64,000 nt of DNA from Pseudomonadales bacterium (GCA_030749725.1 JASMJM010000066.1:1-64000); one strand, 5' to 3'; positions 29,970-40,118 are shown, counted from the first letter of the stretch. Notes: generated by a model from the sequence alone, not told the origin. Made by a program: numbers and translations.

Positions 29970-30272
29970 TCAACCGAAGTTGAGTATTTCTCCTATATCA
30001 GAGATTCCGGCGATCTTTCTCAGTCGTTCAGGTGGGTTTAGATACACAATCTGCTTGTCCGCCGCTTCCGCCAGGCGCAGCCAGGATATCAACAGTGCAA
30101 GCCCGGCACTACCCTCAAAGAGAGCGTCTGACAGGTCGACTCTGCTCTCATCCGGCCCACCTGTTATCAGTAAAGCGCCTTTGTCTCTTAAACGAGGCAC
30201 GCTCGACAGGGACAGTGTACCGGTCACTTTAAGGTCACCCCGCCCGAGCTCAAGGATCTGCGCGCTATCCAT
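29970..30272 (-). CDS. mlaB: MlaB, STAS-domain subunit of the Mla lipid transporter
   Basis: 100 residues with a STAS fold (LKVTGTLSLSSVPRLRDKG, VDLSDALFEGSAGLALLISWLRLA with the conserved Ser/Gly loop). MlaB binds MlaF in the cytoplasm and stabilises the MlaFEDB complex that moves phospholipids between inner membrane and periplasm. Last gene of mlaFEDCB, 6 bp after mlaC. Confidence 0.9.
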   Translation of the reverse strand: MDSAQILELGRGDLKVTGTLSLSSVPRLRDKGALLITGGPDESRVDLSDALFEGSAGLALLISWLRLAEAADKQIVYLNPPERLRKIAGISDIGEILNFG

Positions 30273-30278
30273 CGACCA

Positions 30279-30935
30279 CTACTCTGCCTTTGCCTCGGGA
30301 TTCCAGCCATCGATCACCTTATCGATATCTCCCTTCTGTGCTGCCATGTCCTGCCTGAATTTATCTCTGAACTGCAATCCAAGATTGATGCCGTTTACTT
30401 TAACATTGATCAATTTCCACTGGCCGTCAGTCAACGCGGTCGTGTAATCCACCGGATACAAAGTGCCATTCTTGCTGTGCACGACCATCTTGACTACCGC
30501 TTGATCCGCCCTCTTTGGCTTGCCTTTTCTGGGGGGCAGGATCGCGATGCGCTCATTGTCGAATTCAACCAACGCCTTCGCGTAGGTCTTGATCAGACCA
30601 TCTTTAAACACCAGTTTGAATTCTTCCTTCTGTGCGGCAGTCGCGTTTCTATAGTATTTTGCCATAACCCTGCGAGAAAACCTGTTCAGGTCGATGTAGG
30701 GAACTATGGCGCTCTCCACCTCATAGTAAACTCTGAGCGGCTCCTTTGCATAAAGGTGTTTCACCTCGGCCAGCTTTTGCAGCAGATGGTCAGTTGCATT
30801 CTGTATCGTTTCGTGAGCGTTGATGCCAGCAGGCGTACCTGCTGCAGGCGCCCCTGCAGCCTGTAAAGCCACGAAAACCAAAGAAAACGTCAAGAGAACC
30901 AGACTATTCAGTTCTCGCCAATCTATTCTCCTCAT
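30279..30935 (-). CDS. mlaC: MlaC, periplasmic phospholipid carrier
   Basis: 218 residues with a signal peptide (LLTFSLVFVALQAAGAPAAG) and the Tol-Tgt2/MlaC domain: VYYEVESAIVPYIDLNRFSRRVM, YYRNATAAQKEEFKLVFKDGLIKTY and the INLGLQFRDKFR end. It shuttles phospholipid between MlaA at the outer membrane and MlaFEDB. Confidence 0.95.
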   Translation of the reverse strand: MRRIDWRELNSLVLLTFSLVFVALQAAGAPAAGTPAGINAHETIQNATDHLLQKLAEVKHLYAKEPLRVYYEVESAIVPYIDLNRFSRRVMAKYYRNATAAQKEEFKLVFKDGLIKTYAKALVEFDNERIAILPPRKGKPKRADQAVVKMVVHSKNGTLYPVDYTTALTDGQWKLINVKVNGINLGLQFRDKFRQDMAAQKGDIDKVIDGWNPEAKAE

Positions 30936-30944
30936 ACGTGTATC

Positions 30945-31403
30945 TCACTCATCAAATGCTTTCAGGAGGAACTGACCGATCAACTCCTCCAAAACCAGTG
31001 CCGATTGTGTGTCGGTAATCTCGTCACCATCTTCTAACAACTCCTCGTCCGCGCCGAGCACCAGTCCGATGTATTTACCTCCCAGAAGCCCCTCCGTCAA
31101 AATGGCTGCCGTCGTATCACTGGTCAGTTGATCGACGCTTGCGTTCATCTCTATTCGGACCAGAGCAGTAAAGTCTTCCTGATCCAGCTTGATTTCAGCA
31201 ACTTTGCCAACCACCACACCTGCCACGCTAACCTTCGCCCGGATGGCGAGTCCACCTATATTTTCAAACCTGGTGTAGATGCTATAGCTGTTGGTGGCAG
31301 CGCCAACATCGAACCCACTGACTTTGACCGCAAGAACTATCAACGAAAAGATGCCCGCCAGCATGAACGCACCTACGCTGATTTCCACAGTTCTCATCTG
31401 CAT
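30945..31403 (-). CDS. mlaD: MlaD, MCE-domain substrate-binding subunit
   Basis: 152 residues: one N-terminal membrane segment (SVGAFMLAGIFSLIVLAVKVS) and a single MCE domain (YSIYTRFENIGGLAIRAKVSVAGVVVGKVAEI), forming the hexameric ring on MlaE. The ILTEGLLGGKYIGLV segment is the pore-loop region. Alternative ATG at 31397. Confidence 0.96.
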   Translation of the reverse strand: MQMRTVEISVGAFMLAGIFSLIVLAVKVSGFDVGAATNSYSIYTRFENIGGLAIRAKVSVAGVVVGKVAEIKLDQEDFTALVRIEMNASVDQLTSDTTAAILTEGLLGGKYIGLVLGADEELLEDGDEITDTQSALVLEELIGQFLLKAFDE

Positions 31404-31429
31404 GCTAATCCATCCTCGTTAGTTATCGT

Positions 31430-32209
31430 TTAGAACCCAAACATCACCAGTGTCAGGAAGAAGTCCAGTACCAGGATGGCCACAGAGGAGTAGACCACCG
31501 TCTTGGTGGTCGCAGATGCAATCCCCTCCGAAGTAGGCACCGTATCGTAGCCTTCAAAAACAGCTATCCAGGTGACCACAAGCCCGAATACAAAGGTTTT
31601 TACAATCCCTTTCAGGACGTGGTTGTTAAAGTCAACGCCTTCCTGCATCACTGACCAGAAAGCTCCTTCATACACACCCAGCCAATCGACACCCACCAAC
31701 GAAGCACCCCAGATCCCCACCACGCTGAACATCAATGCCAGAATTGGCATAGAGATAAAGCCCGCCCAGAGTCTCGGTGCAACGATCCTGTGAAGTGAGT
31801 CCACACCGATCATCTCCATGCTGGCTAGCTGTTCTGTCGCCTTCATCAGCCCGATCTCGGCCGTCATTGCAGACCCTGCTCTACCAGCGAACAGCAAAGC
31901 CGAAACGACCGGCCCTATCTCCATTACCAGCACCATGGCCACCCCTAGGCCGAGGGCACTCTCTGATCCGTAGCGCACCAACTGGGTATATCCCTGTAAT
32001 GCCAGCACCGCCCCAATGGAGAATCCGGACAGCACCGTAATGACAACGGACAGTACGCCAATCTGATAGATCTGTTGTATCACCAGAGGGGCGGAATTGC
32101 TGAGGTCCGGTTTTGTCCACAAGGACTGAGCCCAGATAACACCTGCGCGACCCAAGGTCGCCAGGATGACCAGGCTGGCCTGACCTATTTGGCGGAGTCT
32201 TCTCAACAT
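31430..32209 (-). CDS. mlaE: MlaE, inner-membrane permease of the Mla system
   Basis: 259-residue multi-helix permease with the family signature GQVSALLFAGRAGSAMTAEIG-like stretch (here VSALLFAGRAGSAMTAEIG), the elbow helix near the N-terminus and the C-terminal LTLVMFGF. It partners with the ATPase MlaF encoded 28 bp upstream. Confidence 0.97.
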   Translation of the reverse strand: MLRRLRQIGQASLVILATLGRAGVIWAQSLWTKPDLSNSAPLVIQQIYQIGVLSVVITVLSGFSIGAVLALQGYTQLVRYGSESALGLGVAMVLVMEIGPVVSALLFAGRAGSAMTAEIGLMKATEQLASMEMIGVDSLHRIVAPRLWAGFISMPILALMFSVVGIWGASLVGVDWLGVYEGAFWSVMQEGVDFNNHVLKGIVKTFVFGLVVTWIAVFEGYDTVPTSEGIASATTKTVVYSSVAILVLDFFLTLVMFGF

Positions 32210-32237
32210 CTCCCGCTCCTACGGACAAAACGCCCCA

Positions 32238-33056
32238 TTATCCCCCATTCTTGAACAGATCTTCACGATAATCTTCGGCCGGATAGTGGAATGGCACCGG
32301 GCCGTCCGGCATGCCTTGAAGAAACTGCTGAACGCGAGGTGACGGATCATCCAATAATGATGCCGGCGTTCCGGAACCGATCACTTTGCCATCCGATACA
32401 ACGTAAATATAGTCAGCAATGTCGGCAGTTTCCTGAATGTTATGGGATACCACGATGGTGGTCATGGCAAATGCTTCGTTCAAGGTTCTGATCAACTGCA
32501 CGATCACACCCATGGCGATTGGATCCAGACCAGTGAAAGGTTCGTCGTACATTATGATCGCCGGATCCAATGCGATCGCTCTGGCCAGTGCAACCCGGCG
32601 CGCCATACCACCGGACAATTCGTTCGGCATCAGTTGCGTGGCCCCCCGCAATCCCACCGACTGCAGCTTCATGAGAACCAGATCTCTAATCATATCGTCA
32701 GACAGGTCGGTATGAATTCGCAGCGGGAAAGCCACGTTTTCAAATACGGTTAGATCGGTAAACAGAGCACCACTTTGAAACAGCATACCCATAGTCTTAC
32801 GCACTTCAAATAGCGTCGCTCGATCGAGAGATGGAATATGGTATCCATTGACTACTATCTCGCCGGAGTCGGGCTTCAGTTGTCCCGACAGCAACCTTAG
32901 CAGGGTGGTTTTCCCGGACCCGCTGGGCCCCATGATGGCAACCACTTTGCCTTGGGGTATGCTAATCGACAAGCGGTCAAAAATCATTCTCGGTCCACGA
33001 TAGTACTGCAGGTTCCGTATCTCGATAAATTCTTCTGTTATTTCAAGACTCACCAT
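32238..33056 (-). CDS. mlaF: MlaF, ATPase of the Mla lipid transporter
   Basis: 272-residue ABC ATPase with Walker A GPSGSGKTT, Q-loop MLFQSGALF, signature LSGGMARRVALARA, Walker B IIMYDEPFTGLDP and the switch His in VVSHNI. First gene of mlaFEDCB. Its upstream region (33057-33306), shared with the divergent yrbG-type antiporter gene, contains a 56-bp-period tandem repeat. Confidence 0.97.
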   Translation of the reverse strand: MVSLEITEEFIEIRNLQYYRGPRMIFDRLSISIPQGKVVAIMGPSGSGKTTLLRLLSGQLKPDSGEIVVNGYHIPSLDRATLFEVRKTMGMLFQSGALFTDLTVFENVAFPLRIHTDLSDDMIRDLVLMKLQSVGLRGATQLMPNELSGGMARRVALARAIALDPAIIMYDEPFTGLDPIAMGVIVQLIRTLNEAFAMTTIVVSHNIQETADIADYIYVVSDGKVIGSGTPASLLDDPSPRVQQFLQGMPDGPVPFHYPAEDYREDLFKNGG

Positions 33057-33140
33057 TCGTGAAAACTAACATCGAAACAGCTCTCCATGAAACACAATTG
33101 GGTTGCTGTGCATTCCTATGATTCATCTTAAAATACCCGG

Positions 33141-33241
33141 CTGTCAATTCAAGCTGATTGCGTTCTTGCAGGCCAAACAGGGACCACCCGTCGGTCCTGT
33201 CAATCCAAGCTGATTGCGTTCTTGCAGGCCAAACAGGGACC
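33141..33241. repeat. Two-copy tandem repeat upstream of mlaF and the antiporter gene
   Basis: A 45-bp sequence beginning CTGTCAATTCAAGCTGATTG and ending GGCCAAACAGGGACC occurs at 33141-33185 and again at 33197-33241 with one mismatch, so the period is 56 bp. It occupies the shared upstream region of two divergent genes. Confidence 0.85.
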
Positions 33242-33306
33242 CCAATCGGGCTGGAAATTCACCTTGCAAATCATGGCAAATCCAATTCTAATGGTCCGTC
33301 TGTTTC

Positions 33307-34302
33307 ATGACTATTCACTCACGAGGTATGCTGCTACTCTGTCTCGCACTTTTGATTGGATTCATAGTTTTGTTCTGGGGTGCGGACTTTTTTGTAGACG
33401 GAGCCGTCGCTACAGCCCGAAACCTGAACATCTCACCCATGTTCATTGGGCTGACCGTAGTTTCCCTGGGCACATCAGCACCTGAAATCTTCGTAGCCGC
33501 CATGTCGGCTTTTCAGGGCGCGCCTCAACTTGCAGTTGGTAATGCCATTGGCTCCAATATTGCCAACATAGGCATGGTACTCGGCATAACAGCTCTGCTG
33601 GTACCTCTCCCTTTCAGGATAGACGTACTCAGCCGCGATCTGCCGGTGCTGATTTTCGTAACGCTCTGTGCCGGTGCTGCTCTTCTAAACCTGTATCTCG
33701 GACCACTGGATGGTCTGCTGCTGATGGCCGGTCTGGTGATATTTATCATTCGCCTGATTGCAGAGCACCGCAGGAGTTCAAGTATGGAGGTCGCGGCGGG
33801 AATAACAGAGCTAGAGGACATGCCCGTCATGACCACCAAGAAAAGTCTTCTGGTTCTGCTCATGGGTCTGCTGCTGCTGCTTGGCAGTTCTGAAATTCTG
33901 GTGTACACAGCGGTTGAAATTGCCAGAACCATGGATATCAGTGAACTGATCATTGGACTGACAGTGATCGCAGTTGGTACCAGCTTGCCGGAATTGGTGG
34001 TGTCGGTAACGAGCGCCTTGAAAGGGCAAACGGATCTTGCTATCGGTAATATCGTCGGCTCCAATATATTCAACATCCTCGCCGTATTATCCCTCCCCTG
34101 TCTCATCGCCCCAACCACCTTTGAAGCCGAGATTTTCTGGCGAGACTACCTCTTAATGCTGATGATGACGGCATTGCTGGTTCTATTCGCCTATGGTGTT
34201 CACAGCAAAGCCAGAATAACCAGACTGGAAGGCGGATTCCTGTTGATGGTATGGATCACGTACTTATTTTCCCTCTATAGTTCTGCTCAAGGACCCGGAT
34301 AA
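33307..34302 (+). CDS. YrbG-like calcium/sodium antiporter
   Basis: 331-residue CaCA-superfamily exchanger with two inverted repeats of about five helices. The two alpha motifs are visible: GLTVVSLGTSAPEIFVAAMSA with GNAIGSNIANI, and GLTVIAVGTSLPELVVSVTSA with GNIVGSNIFNI. An ATG at 33328 is an alternative start. In E. coli yrbG is beside mlaF and followed by kdsD and kdsC; here lptC follows directly after 128 bp. Confidence 0.95.
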   Translation: MTIHSRGMLLLCLALLIGFIVLFWGADFFVDGAVATARNLNISPMFIGLTVVSLGTSAPEIFVAAMSAFQGAPQLAVGNAIGSNIANIGMVLGITALLVPLPFRIDVLSRDLPVLIFVTLCAGAALLNLYLGPLDGLLLMAGLVIFIIRLIAEHRRSSSMEVAAGITELEDMPVMTTKKSLLVLLMGLLLLLGSSEILVYTAVEIARTMDISELIIGLTVIAVGTSLPELVVSVTSALKGQTDLAIGNIVGSNIFNILAVLSLPCLIAPTTFEAEIFWRDYLLMLMMTALLVLFAYGVHSKARITRLEGGFLLMVWITYLFSLYSSAQGPG

Positions 34303-34430
34303 CCAACTGCGAGCTGCGAAAGCCAGCAAGAAACCAAACTTTGTGCCCCACCTCGGGCAGCGGCCAACTTTTCCCCTGTCATGAGGTCAAAAGGACAAGG
34401 TGCAACCCACTAATTCCAGAGAAGTAACGG

Positions 34431-35018
34431 TTGAACAGTAGAACAATCCTGTTAGTGGCATTGCTGGTGATCTCGGCATTGGGTATCAACTGGTATCAGG
34501 ACAGCGTAGTAGTCCACCCGGAGGTCATCCAGACACCGAAGAATGAACCCGATCTATATATGATCAATGCCAAAATAACCCAATTCGACAATATGGGACA
34601 GGGGCACCATCGCATACGAGCCGAGAAGTTTACGCACTTTCCGTTGACAGATATCACCATCTTACGGATGCCCAATGTAATTCTGTACAGCGAAGGGGAG
34701 TCACCGTGGCAGATAGACTCACGCGAGGGTCAGATTCTCCCCGGTGAAGCGCAAGGTGAGGACACTGTGGAACTCTGGAATGAAGTGTTCGCAAAACAGA
34801 CGACACCCGACGGTCGATTCATCCACATCAGGACCGATTTTCTCTCCATCATTCCGGCGGAGGATTACGCCGAAACGGATCGGATCGTAACAATCGACGA
34901 CAATAATGGCACAACCACTGCCGCTGGTATGGTCGCTCATTTCAGTCCGGGGCGCTTTCGGTTCTTCTCCGGGAAAAACCAACGAGTCAACACGGTCATT
35001 CAAGGAAAATCTGAATGA
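34431..35018 (+). CDS. lptC: LptC, bitopic LPS-transport protein
   Basis: 195 residues with an N-terminal membrane helix (TILLVALLVISALGINWY) and a periplasmic beta-jellyroll (MINAKITQFDNMGQGHHRIRAEKFTHFPL). It receives LPS from LptB2FG and passes it to LptA. The only start in frame is TTG at 34431, with GAAG 7 nt upstream. It overlaps lptA by 4 bp (ATGA). Confidence 0.94.
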   Translation: MNSRTILLVALLVISALGINWYQDSVVVHPEVIQTPKNEPDLYMINAKITQFDNMGQGHHRIRAEKFTHFPLTDITILRMPNVILYSEGESPWQIDSREGQILPGEAQGEDTVELWNEVFAKQTTPDGRFIHIRTDFLSIIPAEDYAETDRIVTIDDNNGTTTAAGMVAHFSPGRFRFFSGKNQRVNTVIQGKSE

Positions 35019-35593
35019 ATGATGCTGGACCGATCCTGGGTTACAATAACAAGATGATGAGAAGCCAACAGCGGAAATCAACACTGCGACGGGTGCTGTT
35101 CGCCGTTTTCCTACTGCCTGCCCTCCTGTATGCACTCCCCAGCGATAGAGATCAGGAGATCCGCATAAAAGCTGACGAAGCAGAGATCAATGAAGTCGAC
35201 GGATACTCTGTATATCGTGGAAATGTCACATTCGATCAGGGCACCATACGGATTAGTGCTGACCAGATCGAAGTCCTGGTAGCTGACAGCGAGATCATAG
35301 AGATTATTGCCAGTACAAATCCCACCTCCACGGCGCTAGCTCATTATCAGCAGCAACCGGAAAGTGATGAAGGAATTGTTTACGCAGATGCCAGGGAGAT
35401 TACTTATTACGCCCAGGAAGAGCGACTGAACATGATTGGCCAGGCAAAGTTACGACAGACGGACGACAGATTCAGCGGAGAACTACTAAAGTATGATGTG
35501 AAAAAAGGCACCGTCAGTCTAATTGGCAAGACCAGCCCCGAAGCAGGAACGTCGGAGAGGGTCGAAATCTTGCTGTCCCCGCAGAAACAGTAA
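35015..35593 (+). CDS. lptA: LptA, periplasmic LPS-bridge protein
   Basis: 192 residues from the coupled ATG at 35015; an ATG at 35054 gives a more typical signal peptide ([19 protein letters not shown]). The OstA-like jellyroll is clear: [35 protein letters not shown] and [18 protein letters not shown]. It forms the filament that carries LPS across the periplasm. Confidence 0.95.
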   Translation: MNDAGPILGYNNKMMRSQQRKSTLRRVLFAVFLLPALLYALPSDRDQEIRIKADEAEINEVDGYSVYRGNVTFDQGTIRISADQIEVLVADSEIIEIIASTNPTSTALAHYQQQPESDEGIVYADAREITYYAQEERLNMIGQAKLRQTDDRFSGELLKYDVKKGTVSLIGKTSPEAGTSERVEILLSPQKQ

Positions 35594-35594
35594 T

Positions 35595-36320
35595 ATGGAC
35601 GTCCTTCAGGCTGAAAACCTGGCCAAGAGTTACAGGGGTCATCAGGTAGTCAAGGATGTAACGCTCGCGGTACAAAGCGGCCAGGTAGTCGGACTGCTGG
35701 GACCCAACGGTGCGGGAAAGACCACTTGCTTCTACATGATTGTCGGTTCCATCCCTCGGGATCACGGACGGATTTTTTTTAACGACAGGGATATCACCCG
35801 ATTGCCCATGCATAAGAGAGCGCGAGCTGGAATAGGCTATCTCCCCCAGGAAGCTTCAGTCTTTCGCAAGCTCAGCGTCGCTGACAATATTCTGGCGATT
35901 TTGGAGACCCAGGGAGACCTGAACAGATCGGAACGGCACGAGAAGCTGGAGCATTTGCTGGATGAGTTCCAGATCTGCCACCTACGCAGCAATATGGGGT
36001 TGAGTCTGTCCGGCGGCGAACGACGACGGGTGGAAATAGCTCGAGCGTTGGCCACCGAACCTGCATTCATCCTGCTGGATGAACCTTTTGCGGGAATTGA
36101 TCCTATAACTGTCAACGGCATCAAGACCATCATATCTCAGCTCACAGCAAGAGGAATCGGTATCCTCATCACCGATCACAATGTTCGCGAAACTCTGGAC
36201 ATCTGTGACAAGGCTTACATAGTCAGTGAAGGGCAGATTATCTCTGAAGGAGATACCGAAACGATATTGGCAAATGAACAGGTCCGAAGCGTATATCTGG
36301 GCCAACACTTTAGAATGTAG
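35595..36320 (+). CDS. lptB: LptB, LPS-export ATPase
   Basis: 241-residue ABC ATPase with Walker [10 protein letters not shown], the [14 protein letters not shown]-loop region, signature [15 protein letters not shown] and Walker [14 protein letters not shown]. The frame is open 24 codons upstream inside lptA, but the ATG at 35595 matches the family. The adjacent rpoN gene follows, as in most Gram-negatives. Confidence 0.98.
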   Translation: MDVLQAENLAKSYRGHQVVKDVTLAVQSGQVVGLLGPNGAGKTTCFYMIVGSIPRDHGRIFFNDRDITRLPMHKRARAGIGYLPQEASVFRKLSVADNILAILETQGDLNRSERHEKLEHLLDEFQICHLRSNMGLSLSGGERRRVEIARALATEPAFILLDEPFAGIDPITVNGIKTIISQLTARGIGILITDHNVRETLDICDKAYIVSEGQIISEGDTETILANEQVRSVYLGQHFRM

Positions 36321-36362
36321 GTCCCAATGACAAGAACAGTCACAAGTGAGTGTTATTGAATC

Positions 36363-37937
36363 ATGGCGATGAAACCGTCTCTGGTGTTACGACTGGGTCA
36401 GCAGCTAAAAATGACCCCGCAACTACAGCAGGCGATCAAGTTGTTGCAGTTGTCCTCCCTGGAACTGGACATGCAGATACAGGAAGCACTGGAATCCAAT
36501 CTGATGCTGGAGGAACTGGACCAGGAGGATCCCAGCGATGAACCCACCTCCCTGGATGAACCGGAAGAGAGCATCGAAGAAGGCATCAAATCCGACGCCG
36601 AATCCGATGCAGCTTCCAGCGATGACGAGGGAGCCGATAACGACAACACGGTCGAATTGCTGGATCCTGAAATCGATGGGGATGTCGTCCCGGACACCCA
36701 TCAGGAGATGGTTTCCGAGTCAATAGGTGAGGAGTTGCCGGTGGACAGCGTATGGGAAGATGTGTGGGACGACACCTACATCTCATCGCCCAGCGGGACT
36801 GCTACCGAGCATGATGATGAAAACTTCGTAGATACCAGAAACTCCGCAGATCTTACCCTCCAAGACCACCTTCTCGACCAGATCAATCTGCTGCACATTT
36901 CAGATAAGGACCGATTAATAGCCCTTTCCATAATTGACGGGCTCGACAACGAAGGAGTGCTCGCTGAATCCCTTGAAGATATTCTCAGTGGCTTCACTGC
37001 GGATCTGGAAATCGAGATGGATGAGGTAGTAGCAGTTTTACACCGGATCCAGCATCTGGATCCGGTGGGGGTCGCCGCCCGGGATCTACGCGAATGTCTG
37101 CTTATTCAGCTCAACCAGCTACCGGACGATGAGCGTTGGAAGAAGGATGCCATAAAACTGGTTAGCGACTATCTGAGTTATCTCGGCAATCGCGACTTCA
37201 GTCAGCTCATCAGAAAGACGAAATTGAAAGAGCCGCAATTGGGTGAGGTGATCAAACTCATACAAAGCCTCAACCCCAGACCAGGTGCAGAAATAGCCAC
37301 AACAAAAATCGAGATTGTCGAACCAGATGTGATCGTTACCAAACAGAAGAATCGCTGGCAAGTCGAGCTCAATGCAAGAACGGCTCCCCGGATCAGAGTC
37401 AATCCCGAATACTCCGCCATGGTGAAACGGGCAGACTACAGTGACCAAAACACCTACCTGCGCAATAATCTCCAGGAAGCACGCTGGTTTATCAAGAGTT
37501 TACAACAGAGAAACGACACTCTTCTCAAGGTCGCTACAAAAATCGTGGAGTATCAGCGTGGCTTCCTGGAGTATGGGCCAGAGGCGATGAAACCGCTGGT
37601 CCTGCACGACATTGCTGAGGCGGTCGACCTGCACGAGTCCACCATCTCACGGGTGACAACCCAGAAATACATGGTTACACCAAGTGGAATCTACGAGCTG
37701 AAGTATTTCTTCTCAAGTCATGTCGGCACTCTCGGTGGTGGTGAGGTCTCGTCCACTGCAATTCGTGCTTTGATCAAGAGGCTGGTGTCCCAAGAGAACA
37801 TCAGGAAACCACTGAGTGACAGTAAGATTGCATCACTCTTGGGAAATCAGGACATCAAGGTCGCCCGGCGTACAATTGCCAAATACCGTGAATCATTGAT
37901 GATCCCACCGTCGAATGAACGCAAACGCTTAACCTGA
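36363..37937 (+). CDS. rpoN: RpoN, sigma-54 factor
   Basis: 524 residues. The Gln/Leu-rich activator-interacting region is at the N-terminus ([22 protein letters not shown]), then an acidic region (about 55-130, rich in Asp, Glu and Ser), the core-binding domain, and the RpoN box [12 protein letters not shown] near the C-terminus with the preceding helix-turn-helix ([15 protein letters not shown]). It directs RNA polymerase to -24/-12 promoters. Confidence 0.98.
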   Translation: MAMKPSLVLRLGQQLKMTPQLQQAIKLLQLSSLELDMQIQEALESNLMLEELDQEDPSDEPTSLDEPEESIEEGIKSDAESDAASSDDEGADNDNTVELLDPEIDGDVVPDTHQEMVSESIGEELPVDSVWEDVWDDTYISSPSGTATEHDDENFVDTRNSADLTLQDHLLDQINLLHISDKDRLIALSIIDGLDNEGVLAESLEDILSGFTADLEIEMDEVVAVLHRIQHLDPVGVAARDLRECLLIQLNQLPDDERWKKDAIKLVSDYLSYLGNRDFSQLIRKTKLKEPQLGEVIKLIQSLNPRPGAEIATTKIEIVEPDVIVTKQKNRWQVELNARTAPRIRVNPEYSAMVKRADYSDQNTYLRNNLQEARWFIKSLQQRNDTLLKVATKIVEYQRGFLEYGPEAMKPLVLHDIAEAVDLHESTISRVTTQKYMVTPSGIYELKYFFSSHVGTLGGGEVSSTAIRALIKRLVSQENIRKPLSDSKIASLLGNQDIKVARRTIAKYRESLMIPPSNERKRLT

Positions 37938-37997
37938 ACGCAGTCAATAGAAAGTTGATGGGGCTCACCCATCGTGTCAACTAAAAGGAGTACATAT

Positions 37998-38294
37998 ATG
38001 CAAATCAACGTAAGTGGTCATCATATCGACGTCACACCCTCGCTGCGCAGTTATGTCGTTAGCAAACTGGATCGGTTGGAGAGGCATTTTGACAGAATCA
38101 CCAATACCAATGTCATCCTGACAGTTGAAAAACAGCGACAAAAGGCGGACGCAACGATCAAGTTCAGTGGTGGTGAGATCTTTGCTGACGCTGAATCTGA
38201 TGATCTTTACGCAGCAATCGATATGCTGGCTGACAAGTTGGATCGTCAGTTGATCAAAAAGAAAGAAAAAGGCACAAACAGGAAACACAGGTAG
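37998..38294 (+). CDS. hpf: HPF-type ribosome hibernation factor, short form
   Basis: 98 residues with the single S30AE/HPF domain (MQINVSGHHIDVTPSLRSYV, then FADAESDDLYAAIDMLADKLDRQL), no long-form tail. It binds 70S ribosomes to promote 100S dimers in stationary phase. The start is fixed by a strong AAAGGAG 10 nt upstream. Classic rpoN neighbour. Confidence 0.96.
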   Translation: MQINVSGHHIDVTPSLRSYVVSKLDRLERHFDRITNTNVILTVEKQRQKADATIKFSGGEIFADAESDDLYAAIDMLADKLDRQLIKKKEKGTNRKHR

Positions 38295-38334
38295 TCTGCA
38301 ACGGTTAGGCGGGGCGACTGAATGCAGACAAGTG

Positions 38335-38793
38335 ATGAACATTGAATCTATTTTGGTTCCGGAGAGAACCAAAGCACAACTACAGGCAGGCAGCAAGAAA
38401 CGAGCGCTGGAAAATATCGCAGAAATCATTCATGGAAACCTTCCGGAAGTCAGCAGTGAGGATCTGTTTGCCGCCTTGATTGCCAGGGAGCGGCTTGGGA
38501 CCACAGCATTGGACTATGGTGTCGCCATCCCTCATATTAGATTTGCGGAGTGCCGGCAGATAACAGGTTCGTTGTTTCAATTTCAAGAGGGCGTCGATTT
38601 CGATGCGTACGACAACCAGTTGGTCAACATTGTATTTGTACTGCTGGTTCCACTGGACAAAGTTGATGAACACCTCGACGTACTCGCCATGCTTGCCCGA
38701 CGTTTTGCGATGGATGACTTTCGAGAAGCATTGCGGGCAGCCGATACTGACGAGGAACTGTACCAAATAGCAATTCAGGAGTTCGAGCTGTAA
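38335..38793 (+). CDS. ptsN: PtsN, EIIA-Ntr of the nitrogen PTS
   Basis: 152-residue PTS EIIA type 2 domain. The phosphorylated His67 lies in DYGVAIPHIRF. It receives phosphate from NPr (ptsO, 39814-40083) and regulates potassium and nitrogen responses by protein contacts. A GTG at 38332 is an alternative start. Confidence 0.96.
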   Translation: MNIESILVPERTKAQLQAGSKKRALENIAEIIHGNLPEVSSEDLFAALIARERLGTTALDYGVAIPHIRFAECRQITGSLFQFQEGVDFDAYDNQLVNIVFVLLVPLDKVDEHLDVLAMLARRFAMDDFREALRAADTDEELYQIAIQEFEL

Positions 38794-38908
38794 GCCGAGT
38801 GAGCGTGATCCACAAGCACAATCAGAGGGACCCATGGTGCCGGGCAAGCAGTGGCGTGTTTGATCGGTGTAACCATCGCGAGCATTAGAATAGCAGGTGG
38901 TGGCAGTC

Positions 38909-39778
38909 GTGTTGAAATTAATCATCATCAGTGGCCGGTCAGGATCGGGAAAGAGCACCGCACTGCATGTATTGGAAGATATGGGTTTCTATTGCATCGA
39001 CAATCTCCCTTTAAGTCTATTGCCTCCTCTAGTAAACGGTATCGCAGAAAGTGGCAGCACGGATAAGATTTCCGTCGGCATCGATGCGAGAAACATCAGC
39101 ACCGATCTACAGAAATTTCCTGAGATTCTTCAGACTTTGGACGGCGAGAATCTGGACCGACAGATCGTCTATCTGGATTCCGCCAGTCCGAGCCTGGTGA
39201 AGAGATTCAGTGAGACCAGGAGGAAGCACCCTCTCAGCAATCAAGAAATGGGTCTCAGGGAAGCCCTTGAATACGAAAAACAGTTGTTGGAACCGATATC
39301 CACGCTGGCTGACCTGAACATAGATACTACCAGCTTGACGCTGCATCAGCTTAGAGACCTGATTCGCAGCCGGGTTGCCCAACAGTCCTTCGGGCTGGCA
39401 CTGTTGTTCGAGTCCTTTGCCTACAAGAATGGCGTCCCGGTGGATGCTGACCTGGTGTTTGATGTACGCTGTCTGCCGAACCCCCACTGGAAGGACAGTC
39501 TCAGGTCTCAGACAGGGCTGGATCAGGATGTGGTCGAATTCCTGGAATCACAATCAGACTGCGTCAGTATGTATGAAGATATTGTCTCCTATCTGGAAAC
39601 CTGGTTGCCGAAGTTCGAGGAGAATAATAGAAGCTATATAACCATTGCCCTGGGTTGCACCGGGGGCCAACACAGATCGGTATATTTGAGTCAGAAACTG
39701 TACCAGCATTTTTCCAGTCAATGGGACAGCGTTCAAGTACAGCACCGTGAATTAACCCTTTCGGTGGTTGATCGTTGA
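38909..39778 (+). CDS. rapZ: RapZ, RNase adaptor / nucleotide-binding protein
   Basis: About 290 residues from the GTG at 38909, which has AGGTGG 8 nt upstream; a TTG at 38912 is equally possible. Walker A GRSGSGKS at 9-16, Walker B-type VFDVRCLPNPHW and the C-terminal IALGCTGGQHRSVYLSQKL are typical. In E. coli it guides RNase E to the sRNA GlmZ and so controls glucosamine-6-phosphate synthesis. Confidence 0.96.
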   Translation: MLKLIIISGRSGSGKSTALHVLEDMGFYCIDNLPLSLLPPLVNGIAESGSTDKISVGIDARNISTDLQKFPEILQTLDGENLDRQIVYLDSASPSLVKRFSETRRKHPLSNQEMGLREALEYEKQLLEPISTLADLNIDTTSLTLHQLRDLIRSRVAQQSFGLALLFESFAYKNGVPVDADLVFDVRCLPNPHWKDSLRSQTGLDQDVVEFLESQSDCVSMYEDIVSYLETWLPKFEENNRSYITIALGCTGGQHRSVYLSQKLYQHFSSQWDSVQVQHRELTLSVVDR

Positions 39779-39813
39779 TCCCACGTGGGACCTGAACCGC
39801 TCGGACTGTGGGG

Positions 39814-40083
39814 ATGATCAAACACAAAATAAAGATTATCAACGAGCTCGGTCTGCATGCACGGGCTGCATCACGGCTGGTGCAAACGGCGCAACAGTTT
39901 TCTTCTCAGATTCAGCTGTCCATAGGTACGGTAGATGCCAACGGTAAGAACATCATGTCGGTATTGATGTTAGCCGCCTCCTGCGACTCCATTATAGACT
40001 TACAGATCGACGGCGATGATGAATTAGACGCACTAGAAGCGCTGACCATGTTGATCAATGGACGCTTCGGCGAAGAGCGTTAG
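39814..40083 (+). CDS. ptsO: NPr, HPr-like phosphocarrier of the nitrogen PTS
   Basis: About 89 residues; the active His15 lies in ELGLHARAA and the regulatory-helix region in GKNIMSVLMLAAS. It carries phosphate from EI-Ntr to PtsN. A GTG two codons upstream (39808) is an alternative start. Confidence 0.96.
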   Translation: MIKHKIKIINELGLHARAASRLVQTAQQFSSQIQLSIGTVDANGKNIMSVLMLAASCDSIIDLQIDGDDELDALEALTMLINGRFGEER

Positions 40084-40118
40084 TGTGCCCTACCTGGAAT
40101 TGATGGAGTACTGAATTC

